From: Paenibacillus_E qinlingensis
GTDB lineage: Bacteria; Bacillota; Bacilli; Paenibacillales; NBRC-103111
Direction: 5' to 3'
NCBI RefSeq assembly: GCF_028746185.1
Contig: NZ_JAQIVH010000013.1
Coordinates: 24,685-88,684, forward strand
Length of the DNA stretch: 64,000 nt
The position numbers and the translations under genes were made by a program. Below, piece after piece: positions 43,320-50,691 of the stretch. The notes beneath the pieces are model-generated. The model was not told where the DNA came from. It was given only the letters and a program-made list of their open reading frames with translations, and did no database searches. Position 1 is the stretch's first letter, and each line of letters starts with the position of its first letter.

Positions 43320-43613
43320 TTGGAACACGGGGGGATTGTACGAAACTTGCATCCGACCTACTCGCCTTTTTGACGCAGCACTTCAAACTTTTACCTCTAC
43401 CTCTACCTACCTCTACTCCTACATCATCTACCTTTACTTCCTCACGCATCCCTCGGCTCTACTCACAACCAGCATTTCACACATCAGGCCTTACTGAAAG
43501 AGGAGTAAGCTTCGCTTAGCTCTAAAGACTAAATGTCATACGTCTGGATTAACGCAAACGCCCTTAGAAAGTGGCCGCTTAGTTATTTTTTGACCAACTT
43601 CGTTTAATAGCTT

Positions 43614-43639
43614 GTTTCAAGCCTAGGTAGTGTGGGTAA
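43614..43639 (+). promoter_or_regulatory. Sigma-B-like promoter of the DUF1328-yflT unit
   Basis: GTTTCA (43614-43619), a 14-bp spacer and GGGTAA (43634-43639), 54 bp before the DUF1328 start. Same spacer length and near-identical boxes as at 37111. Confidence 0.75.
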
Positions 43640-43692
43640 TAGAAAGCATAGCAAGATGAACACTATCGAAAAGGAAGAGAGAGGTGTTGGGT

Positions 43693-43857
43693 ATGTTAGG
43701 ATGGGCTATGACGTTTCTCGTAATCGCGTTAGTTGCAGGTGTTTTTGGATTCTTTGGGATTGTGTCAACAGCAGTAGGTATCGCCAAAATTTTGTTCTTC
43801 GTCTTCCTTATTATGTTCGTAGTATCACTGATTTTCGGCAGACGTCGAAGCTTCTAA
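43693..43857 (+). CDS. DUF1328 small membrane protein (YtjA-like)
   Basis: A 54-residue protein with two hydrophobic helices, opening MLGWAMTFLVIALVAGVFGF, followed by FGIVSTAVGIAKILFFVFLI and ending GRRRSF. This is the DUF1328 family, often stress-induced and of unknown function. AGAGAGGTG precedes the ATG. First gene of a unit with the YflT-like gene, behind a sigma-B-like promoter. Confidence 0.85.
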   Translation: MLGWAMTFLVIALVAGVFGFFGIVSTAVGIAKILFFVFLIMFVVSLIFGRRRSF

Positions 43858-43937
43858 CAAGCATGATCTAGCTTAAGCAGCTAACTCGAAGTAACACAGA
43901 TACACCCAATAAAACCCATTGACGAGGAGGAATTACC

Positions 43938-44330
43938 ATGAGTACGTATACCAGAGTAAGTGTGACATCAAGTCTTGAGGATACGCAGAATAAGGTACAA
44001 CAGCTGCATAACGAAGGCTTTAAAAAAGATCATATTTATGTTCTGACACACAGTGCTGAAGGTACAAATTACGTCGCGGAGTATGCGGGTGCAGAGCAGA
44101 TTTCGATGGCTGAAGAAGGATTGTTCACGTCGATCGCCAATCTGTTCCGATCACGTGGCGAGGAGCTGAGAGCGAAGATCCTGGCGCTCGGCGTGCCAGA
44201 AGCAGAGACGGACAGACTCATAACGGAGCTGGAGTGGGGAAAAATCCTCGTATTGGCTACGCCTCATATGAGTGACGAAGATACCTTAATGATGTACCAA
44301 GGTGAAGCATTTCAGCGAACTATCATATAA
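43938..44330 (+). CDS. yflT: General stress protein 17M-like (YflT domain)
   Basis: A 130-residue soluble protein with the YflT (GSP17M) domain: DTQNKVQQLHNEGFKKDHIY (about 16-35), VLTHSAEG, then GLFTSIANLFRSRGEELRAK and a closing WGKILVLATPH. In B. subtilis yflT belongs to the sigma-B general stress regulon; function unknown. GAGGAGG precedes the ATG. It is 80 bp after the DUF1328 gene and ends at a bidirectional terminator. Confidence 0.85.
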   Translation: MSTYTRVSVTSSLEDTQNKVQQLHNEGFKKDHIYVLTHSAEGTNYVAEYAGAEQISMAEEGLFTSIANLFRSRGEELRAKILALGVPEAETDRLITELEWGKILVLATPHMSDEDTLMMYQGEAFQRTII

Positions 44331-44361
44331 GTGGACGCTATGTAATCGTCCTATACCAAGA

Positions 44362-44398
44362 AAAAGCCCTTGTCTCCATGGGAGACAGGGGCTTTTGT
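44362..44398. terminator. Bidirectional terminator between yflT-like and ydjO-like genes
   Basis: AAAAGCCCTTGTCTCC (44362-44377) pairs with GGAGACAGGGGCTTTT (44381-44396), with one wobble. A- and T-runs serve both strands. Confidence 0.85.
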
Positions 44399-44405
44399 GT
44401 CGGAT

Positions 44406-44606
44406 TCATCGCCTGCTGCTTGTGTTCGATAAGGTGGGGAGCATCTTTAAATCCTTGACCATGGATGAATTGCAAATCGGGCATGCGGGACTATCCGCGA
44501 ATGAAAAGTTATCTCTCATCCAGCAAGAGCACTGATCAGTGCTGCAGGTCCAGATGCTGGTTTGTTCCTCCGGTACTGGTTCCAGTGATTTTTTTGAAAA
44601 GTACAA
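44406..44606 (-). CDS. ydjO: Cold-inducible YdjO-family zinc-ribbon protein
   Basis: 66 residues beginning (Met)YFSKKSLEPVPEEQTSIW, with two Cys pairs, CSTDQC (about 20-25) and CPIC (about 43-46), that would hold a zinc ion, and the family segment CWMRDNFSFADSPACP. YdjO is a cold-induced protein of Bacillales with unknown function. TTG start behind AAGGAGGAG. It lies 65 bp downstream of a cold-shock gene on the same strand, consistent with joint cold induction. Confidence 0.8.
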   Translation of the reverse strand: MYFSKKSLEPVPEEQTSIWTCSTDQCSCWMRDNFSFADSPACPICNSSMVKDLKMLPTLSNTSSRR

Positions 44607-44671
44607 TCGAACTCCTCCTTGTCATAATTGACTCTGACGCGCAAGCAGTTAAAGCACTATGTGATGAAGGA

Positions 44672-44872
44672 CTACAGCTTGACTACATTTTCAGCTTGCG
44701 GTCCGCGGTTACCTTGAACAACTTCGAATTGCACACGTTGGCCTTCATCCAAGCTTTTAAAACCTTCTCCTGTAATGGCGCTGAAATGAACGAATACGTC
44801 ATTGCCGCCTTCCATTTCGATAAACCCAAATCCTTTTTCTGCGTTAAACCATTTTACCGTACCTGTTTCCAT
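44672..44872 (-). CDS. Cold-shock protein (CspA/CspB family)
   Basis: A 66-residue single cold-shock domain that binds single-stranded RNA and DNA as a chaperone. RNP1 (KGFGFIE) and RNP2 (VFVHFSAI) are intact, and the start METGTVKWFNAEKGFGFIEM is canonical. ATG at 44872 has GGAGG 11 bp upstream. The leader is probably long, as for other csp mRNAs: a candidate TATATTATC -10 region lies more than 100 bp upstream. Confidence 0.95.
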   Translation of the reverse strand: METGTVKWFNAEKGFGFIEMEGGNDVFVHFSAITGEGFKSLDEGQRVQFEVVQGNRGPQAENVVKL

Positions 44873-45115
44873 GTGTTCATAAACCTCCAACAATAATTTG
44901 TGCCTGCGCGGTTCTCCCCGGCGGAATCAACTCGTTCCGAAGAGCTTGTAATTTAATAACGCAGCTTTGATAATATATCCATTATTCAGGAAGCTTATTC
45001 CACTTTTCTGAAAAAACATCAAAGTTATTTTCAGACCGCGGCGCACCTTGACGTTTCTATCTTAACTGCTCTATACTATTCCTAAATTTAACAAAGGATT
45101 TTCAACAATTTCATA

Positions 45116-45220
45116 GTTCGTATAACCTCGATAATTCGGTTCGGGGGCTCTACTGGGAACCTAAATCCTAACTACGAACACAGTATATTCGTATATTGTG
45201 TTTGTTGTTAGGATTTTTTT
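45116..45220 (+). promoter_or_regulatory. Variant purine-class riboswitch with overlapping terminator
   Basis: Three-way-junction aptamer: P1 GTTCGTA (45116-45122) with TACGAAC (45173-45179); P2 CCTCGA with TCGGGG; P3 TGGGA with TCCTA closing loop ACCTAAA, whose CC can pair with GG in loop 2. The C before the last P1 strand matches the guanine-type specificity base (C74), but J2/3 reads GCTCTAC, so the positions equivalent to U47 and U48 of the xpt aptamer differ. From 45164 the 3' half of P3 and P1 can instead form a long terminator stem ending in seven T (45214-45220). Ligand binding should therefore turn expression on. Ligand not determined. Confidence 0.8.
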
Positions 45221-45255
45221 GGTTCCTTTATTTCATTTTTAGGAGGCTGAAGGGA

Positions 45256-46620
45256 ATGGGTTCCATATTAATTCAAAATGCGAAGGCGATTGTAACGGTG
45301 GATGCAGAGGACCGTATGTTGGAGAATGCGGATCTGCTGATCGAGGACAATCAGATTGTAGCGTTGGGGAAAGGGCTAACGCCGAAGGATGACTCCACGC
45401 AAATTATTGATGCATCCAACATGTTTGTGTATCCAGGTCTCATTAATGTCCATAATCACTTGTATCAAACGTTTACGCGTAATCTGCCGCAAGTGCAGAA
45501 GCTAGAGCTCTTCGACTGGCTTCGCTACTTGTATGAGATCTGGAAAGGACTTACACCGGACGCTGTTTATCATAGCTCACTTACAGGAATCGCTGACCTT
45601 ATGAAGAATGGTTGTACGACCGTATTTGACCATCATTATGTTTTTCCTGAGCAGAATAGTGCTCATTTCATCGATAAACAGTTCGAAGCCGCTGATCGAT
45701 TAGGCATCCGTTTCGTGGCTTCACGAGGATCGATGACACTGGGTAAGGATCACGGCGGATTGCCGCCGATGAGCGTCGTGCAGGACAGCCGTACGATCCT
45801 GGCGGACAGCGAGCGGCTGATTGACCTCTATCACGATGCCAGGGCAGGCTCGATGCGCCAGATCGTGCTAGCGCCTTGCTCGCCATTCAGTGTAACCGCA
45901 GATATCCTGCTGGAATCCGCTAAGCTCGCTAGAGCAAAAGGCGTGCGCCTCCATACACATCTCGCCGAGACGAAGAATGAGGAAGCCTATACGCTCGAAA
46001 GATTCGGCATGCGGCCGCTCGCCTATATGGAAAGCTTAGGCTGGTTAGGCTCCGATGTGTGGTATGCGCACGGCATTCATTTCAACGATGATGAAATGAA
46101 GCTGCTCGCGCAAACGAAGACGGGTATCGCCCATTGCCCCATTTCTAATATGAAGCTATCCTCTGGTATTGCCAGAGTGCCTGAGATGCTGGAGATGGGC
46201 ATTCCAGTTGGTTTGGCTGTCGATGGCAGCGCTTCTAATGATGGCTCGAATCTGCTGGAGGAGCTTCGCGTTGCTTACCTGCTGCACAGGCTTCAATCTA
46301 GCGCATTGGCGCCAACAGGTTATGATCTACTGAAAGTAGCGACGAGGGGCGGAGCTGAGATTTTGGGTAGAACCGACATTGGGGCGCTGGAGGTAGGCAA
46401 ATCAGCAGACCTGTTCATGGTGCGCGTCGATCAGATAGACGCTGTCGGAACGCATACGGACGCCAAGTCCTGGTTGGGGACAGTAGGTCTTAAGCGTGCC
46501 GTGGATTATACCATCGTAAATGGCAGAGTCGTCGTGGCGAATGGTGTGTTGATGGGAGCTGATGAGGAGAGGCTCTACACAGAATGCCAAGCTTCGTACC
46601 AGCGTTTTATTCAACAATAA
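45256..46620 (+). CDS. Amidohydrolase, 8-oxoguanine-deaminase-like
   Basis: A 454-residue metal-dependent deaminase of the TrzA/AtzA/SsnA group. Metal ligands are in YPGLINVHNHLYQTFTRNLP (about 58-77), HTHLAETKNEE (about 234-244) and the Asp in GLAVDGSASNDGSNLLEELR. Closest in type to 8-oxoguanine deaminase. The purine-class riboswitch directly upstream supports a purine substrate. Start at 45256 (GGAGG upstream) is preferred; the frame open from 45196 runs through the riboswitch terminator. Confidence 0.85.
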   Translation: MGSILIQNAKAIVTVDAEDRMLENADLLIEDNQIVALGKGLTPKDDSTQIIDASNMFVYPGLINVHNHLYQTFTRNLPQVQKLELFDWLRYLYEIWKGLTPDAVYHSSLTGIADLMKNGCTTVFDHHYVFPEQNSAHFIDKQFEAADRLGIRFVASRGSMTLGKDHGGLPPMSVVQDSRTILADSERLIDLYHDARAGSMRQIVLAPCSPFSVTADILLESAKLARAKGVRLHTHLAETKNEEAYTLERFGMRPLAYMESLGWLGSDVWYAHGIHFNDDEMKLLAQTKTGIAHCPISNMKLSSGIARVPEMLEMGIPVGLAVDGSASNDGSNLLEELRVAYLLHRLQSSALAPTGYDLLKVATRGGAEILGRTDIGALEVGKSADLFMVRVDQIDAVGTHTDAKSWLGTVGLKRAVDYTIVNGRVVVANGVLMGADEERLYTECQASYQRFIQQ

Positions 46621-46627
46621 AATAGAG

Positions 46628-46670
46628 AAAAGCTCGCCCCTTAGCCGTGTGGCATGAAGGAGCGAGCTTT
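46628..46670. terminator. Bidirectional terminator between the deaminase and His-rich genes
   Basis: AAAGCTCG (46628-46636) pairs with CGAGCTTT (46663-46670). Both flanks are A/T-rich, serving two convergent genes. Confidence 0.7.
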
Positions 46671-46674
46671 CTGT

Positions 46675-47028
46675 TTAGGCAAGCAGGAGAATAACCAAAA
46701 GTTCAAAAAGCACAAGTGTAATAATTTGATTATATTGTGCTGGCGTGTAGATCGGTCTGTGATGACCTTGCTGGTGACCATGATGAGGATCCGTATTCAG
46801 ATACACGTGATGACCATCTGCATTAATGAGAACACCTTCGTGTGTATGCCCATCAATTGTCGTGACACGAATCTTACGGCCCATGTGTGGATGCAGTGCA
46901 TGCATGACGGCGTCTCTTTTGTGCTTCATCATGTGCTGCCAGTTGGGCTCAGATTGGTACAACACATGAGGTCCTTGGTGTCCGTGATGACCTTGCGGCC
47001 CTTGCGGATGCATAGGGTTCATATACAT
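46675..47028 (-). CDS. His-rich small protein with C-terminal membrane helix
   Basis: 117 residues with unusually many histidines. Three parts: a His/Pro/Gln N-terminus (MYMNPMHPQGPQGHHGHQGP), a compact beta-rich middle (about 50-85: GRKIRVTTIDGHTHEGVLIN) that recalls LSm/KOW-like barrels, and a hydrophobic tail helix (about 97-117). AAAGGAG lies 9 bp before the ATG. The His clusters could bind metal; this is inference. No family recognised with confidence. A plus-strand frame over the same DNA lacks a ribosome binding site. Confidence 0.75.
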   Translation of the reverse strand: MYMNPMHPQGPQGHHGHQGPHVLYQSEPNWQHMMKHKRDAVMHALHPHMGRKIRVTTIDGHTHEGVLINADGHHVYLNTDPHHGHQQGHHRPIYTPAQYNQIITLVLFELLVILLLA

Positions 47029-47138
47029 AAACGTTCACTCCTTTTCGTACAACTGCGCTCTGCAGCAGGCTTTCTGCCTAGGTTCATTACTAGACTATTC
47101 AGCTATACGAAAAGGGTGATCGCCTATGTGGAAATTAC

Positions 47139-48653
47139 TTAGTCGCGGTGGATCGTGACAACACGCGTCTCATTGTTGAACGAAACTACACAGCCAAGTT
47201 GCTCAGCAATGAAGCGAATAGGAACAAACGTTGAGCTATCAGACAGTGTTGCTGCACTTTCCAGTTCAGCAACGGCTGCCCCGTTTACACTTGCGTTGGT
47301 GCTATTCAACGTCAAGAGGAGCGTCTTGCCATTAATGAAATCAGTAATAGTAACTTGTTTCAGCTCACCATTCCAGCCAACCTCAGCACCTAGCTGCTCG
47401 GAAACAAAGCGAACCGGTACCATCGTCGTGCCATTCGCATTAATAAATGGTTGAGGTGCGTCGTCCTTGGCACCAGACCCGTCAGTAACCATATTAATAT
47501 CTTTTTTCGTCACTTGGAAATCATTTTTAAGCATCTTATAAAGCGTAGATTGCTTATCCAGTGCAGCAAGCACTTTGAAGATTGCCGTAGCATCTGGTTT
47601 AAGCTGAAGTGCGCCCGTCGTATTAACTTTGCTAGCTGTAACCGGTTTATTCAAATTCCAAGTTTCACTCACATAAGAAATCTTAATCGCGGAAGCGCCA
47701 TTGTTGGATTTTGTAATTGGCATATTGATCGCGATGTTCTGCTTACGAATTTGCTTGTCATTATCGATGTAAACATCTGCTTGAAGCGATGCCTTGCTAC
47801 TAAACATATCTTTCGTCGGATCAATGGAATCCGTCAATCCCGCCAGGTAATCGTGGATCGGGGAGTAGACAAAGCCAAGCGTCAGATCTTTATTCGTTAG
47901 AAGACTTAATGTAATACTCTTATCTCCACCTGCAATTTGTTCTTGGATGACAGGAGCAAGCGCATCGTACAACTGGCTAAGCACTTTTTTGAGGCCAGCT
48001 TCGTCGGCAAGAACGTTAGCAAGCAGCTTTTGCAGAAGGGAAGCTAATTCCGTGCCGCTAAGCTCTACATGTGCTTTGCGTAACGAAAGCGATTCATTAT
48101 TCACTTGATCCGTTACCGAAGTAATCGCTAGAGAAGCAGGGTCCGTGGTATTCGCTAAAATAAGTTCGATGAGTCCTGATTTAATCTCAAGTAATTTATT
48201 GCCGAATTGTTCTTGGATGGACTTAGGCAAGAAACTTAAGAAAGAAATATCAGCCCCGCCTAAAAGATCAATAACAATTGGCTGTTTCGCACCTTCAATG
48301 CTAAGGTTGATCTTCGTACCCTCCATAGCAATATTGAAAGGAATGGTACCTTTACTGTAAATAATTTTGCCTTCCGCAGATAGACGTTGGCTATCCTGCG
48401 TTTTAACTGCGAGCTCAACCTTCACATCTTGCAAGGCTGCTAGTGCTGCTTTTTCCGCTGCGGATAACTTTGATGTATCGCCTGGGACAAGCTCAAGCTG
48501 CAAAGTACCTTTTGACTCGGAAGACTTCACACTCGCATCATTCTGAACGGCTTTCGCCAGTTCCAAACCTTGTATCGATTGACAACCTGTTAGTGTCAAC
48601 ATCATGATTACCAGCGCTGCCGAAATTAACCAAGTCCATTTTTTTGTGTGCAT
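47139..48653 (-). CDS. Lipoprotein with copper amine oxidase N-terminal-like (stalk) domain
   Basis: A 504-residue exported lipoprotein: signal peptide ending LTLTGC (Cys24), then a large domain (about 50-380) of lipoprotein type without a recognised family. At the C-terminus (about 400-503) are two copper-amine-oxidase-N-like repeats, PVRFVSEQLGAEVGWNGELK and PIRFIAEQLGCVVSFNNETR. That domain is common on Paenibacillus surface proteins and is not itself catalytic. Divergence or partners are not apparent. Confidence 0.85.
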   Translation of the reverse strand: MHTKKWTWLISAALVIMMLTLTGCQSIQGLELAKAVQNDASVKSSESKGTLQLELVPGDTSKLSAAEKAALAALQDVKVELAVKTQDSQRLSAEGKIIYSKGTIPFNIAMEGTKINLSIEGAKQPIVIDLLGGADISFLSFLPKSIQEQFGNKLLEIKSGLIELILANTTDPASLAITSVTDQVNNESLSLRKAHVELSGTELASLLQKLLANVLADEAGLKKVLSQLYDALAPVIQEQIAGGDKSITLSLLTNKDLTLGFVYSPIHDYLAGLTDSIDPTKDMFSSKASLQADVYIDNDKQIRKQNIAINMPITKSNNGASAIKISYVSETWNLNKPVTASKVNTTGALQLKPDATAIFKVLAALDKQSTLYKMLKNDFQVTKKDINMVTDGSGAKDDAPQPFINANGTTMVPVRFVSEQLGAEVGWNGELKQVTITDFINGKTLLLTLNSTNASVNGAAVAELESAATLSDSSTFVPIRFIAEQLGCVVSFNNETRVVTIHRD

Positions 48654-48748
48654 GGGATAATCTACTCCTTTGTTTTAATAGATTTAACGATAAGTCATCG
48701 AATGATTATACGCAAGTGGTACGAGAAGGATGCGGTTATGGCTTAAAA

Positions 48749-50542
48749 TTAACGAGCATGATCCCATTTCTCAAGTTCTGTTTGAATGTCTGTTCGGAAG
48801 GGGAACTGTTGATGTAGCTTTTGAAGCTCAATTCTCGCTTGTGTTCGTTCTCCTTGAGCGTATTGAATTTGGCATCGAAGGAATAGGACATGAACATCCT
48901 GTGGGTTCATAGAAAATGCTTTGTTGATTTCCATCGCGGCGCGAGTGAGATGTACTGGATTTGTTGTTTCTAAGTAATTTTTTAGTAAGAGATAGGCTGA
49001 GGTATAGTGTTGATTTGCTGGGATGAAGGCTAGGTTAGAACTGCGTTCAAGAAGTTCAATGGCTTCGGTATAACTAGTTGCGTGTTCTGCCTTGGTGGAT
49101 AACGCCTCTGAGAAGCTAAGACGGATAGATATGATCGAAAATAAGATAAGAACCAATGAGAAAAGGATGCGTAGAGGTCCATTTAATTTATTTATTAAAT
49201 CACTAGTAGGTTTTAGCTCTACCATCGAAGTGTGGCTAAATATGCCAAATACAACCCATAAACCGAATAGCAAAGGATATTCAAATGTAAAATCAACTGT
49301 ACTATGAACCAGTAGACAACCGAATACAGCAAGGCAACTTGCTACCCAGATTTTCGTCGAACCATCTGATTTAAGGTAAGAAGACAAGCCGCTCCAGATA
49401 AACAAAATTACAATTGTTGTGAACAGTAGTACACCAATCAATCCGGTCTCAATCCACGTTTCCAACCAATAATTATGTAAATATAGGACTGTGTAGGCAG
49501 CTGTCTGATAGTGATATTGTAAAATGTTCCATGCTCCTCCTCCGTAACCTAGAAAAGGGGAGTCGATAATTATTTGCCAAGCGTCTTTGTAATAACCAAT
49601 CCTACTTGTCCATTCTGATGCGTGAGGGGTTAGCTGAAACAAACGCTTAAGTGAGGTAGCTTGATTACTGTATAGCATCGCAACAGCCATTGCTAGAAAA
49701 ATAGGAATCATAGTCACACTTATTGTTTTAGTCCGAATCTTAGGCATTACATAGAGTATGAGTAAGGCGACGATGAGAACAGAGCCCAGAAATGCCCATT
49801 TTGAAAATGAATAGGTGACAGCGCTAGCAACTCCGGCACAAATAGCTAGTGTTACGGAAGGGATGGTTTTTCGATCATTTTTTCCAAATGCCCAGTATTG
49901 TAGTGGGACAATGATAACGAAAAGTAAAAGAACTGTTCGCGAACCGCTCAGAATAATTCCTGATGCTAGAAGGGAACTAAGCCAGATATAGTGAGTTTTG
50001 TTTTCTATAGCGGCTAACATATTAGATAGAATCAAGGCAGTGAGTAGTAATACCCCCCATGCATTCGCATACTCCAAGGGTCCTTCGAAACGCCCATCTC
50101 GAAATTGGTCGAAAAGAATGCCATAGACGAGCCCAACAGAACATAGATAAACGAACACTCTTATCAGAGTTAATCTATGTGCTTTGGTAAGCTGTGCAGC
50201 TATAAGAAATAGAGGTATTACAAGTGCGATACGGAACGATGTTGCTAGAGACTCTTGTTTAGAAATAGCGCTAAATGTAAGTGCAAAGTAGAGACAGACA
50301 AAGACAATAAATACGTAGAAAACAGGATGAGAAGGCATTTTACACCTAAATAAAATGAGGCCTGCTGAGACATAGAGACAGCCTTCAATCAGTAAATACT
50401 CAGGCTTAAACAATAGACCGTGCCAGAATAGAGAAATACTGATGAAGATGATAAGCAATATAAGTGAAAAAGAGGAAACCCAGTTCTTTTCAACTTCTGG
50501 TATATTCTGTTTTTTTCTTGGGCGCACGCTAAGTGTTTTCAC
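48749..50542 (-). CDS. O-antigen ligase/polymerase-family membrane protein
   Basis: A 597-residue protein with about twelve membrane helices and the Wzy_C-type region (about 300-365) including IGYYKDAWQIIIDSPFLGYG and the periplasmic-loop HNYWLETWIETG. A soluble C-terminal tail (about 470-597) has TPR-like helices (EAIELLERSSNLAFIPANQH). In other bacteria the family joins or polymerises surface polysaccharide; in Gram-positives the target may be a secondary cell-wall polymer. GTG start with a weak ribosome binding site. Its neighbour encodes an SLH protein that would bind such a polymer. Confidence 0.82.
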   Translation of the reverse strand: MKTLSVRPRKKQNIPEVEKNWVSSFSLILLIIFISISLFWHGLLFKPEYLLIEGCLYVSAGLILFRCKMPSHPVFYVFIVFVCLYFALTFSAISKQESLATSFRIALVIPLFLIAAQLTKAHRLTLIRVFVYLCSVGLVYGILFDQFRDGRFEGPLEYANAWGVLLLTALILSNMLAAIENKTHYIWLSSLLASGIILSGSRTVLLLFVIIVPLQYWAFGKNDRKTIPSVTLAICAGVASAVTYSFSKWAFLGSVLIVALLILYVMPKIRTKTISVTMIPIFLAMAVAMLYSNQATSLKRLFQLTPHASEWTSRIGYYKDAWQIIIDSPFLGYGGGAWNILQYHYQTAAYTVLYLHNYWLETWIETGLIGVLLFTTIVILFIWSGLSSYLKSDGSTKIWVASCLAVFGCLLVHSTVDFTFEYPLLFGLWVVFGIFSHTSMVELKPTSDLINKLNGPLRILFSLVLILFSIISIRLSFSEALSTKAEHATSYTEAIELLERSSNLAFIPANQHYTSAYLLLKNYLETTNPVHLTRAAMEINKAFSMNPQDVHVLFLRCQIQYAQGERTQARIELQKLHQQFPFRTDIQTELEKWDHAR

Positions 50543-50691
50543 TCCATCTCATGAAATTAAGCAAAATTTAATGTTGTGTTCCTAATTTCCATTATAAGGC
50601 ATGGGACTTTAGTCTTGTTGAATCTCTTGTTATCTCTTATTATTTAGTAGGTAATAGAAGATCGGTAGAAACAACCTGAGGAGGAACTATT

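Noticed and set aside
44465..44896. A 143-codon plus-strand frame across the csp/ydjO region
   Set aside because: It is antisense to two clear cold-shock-type genes and has no ribosome binding site.
46654..47142. A 162-codon plus-strand frame opposite the His-rich gene
   Set aside because: No ribosome binding site, starts inside a terminator, and its composition is the complement of His/Pro codons.
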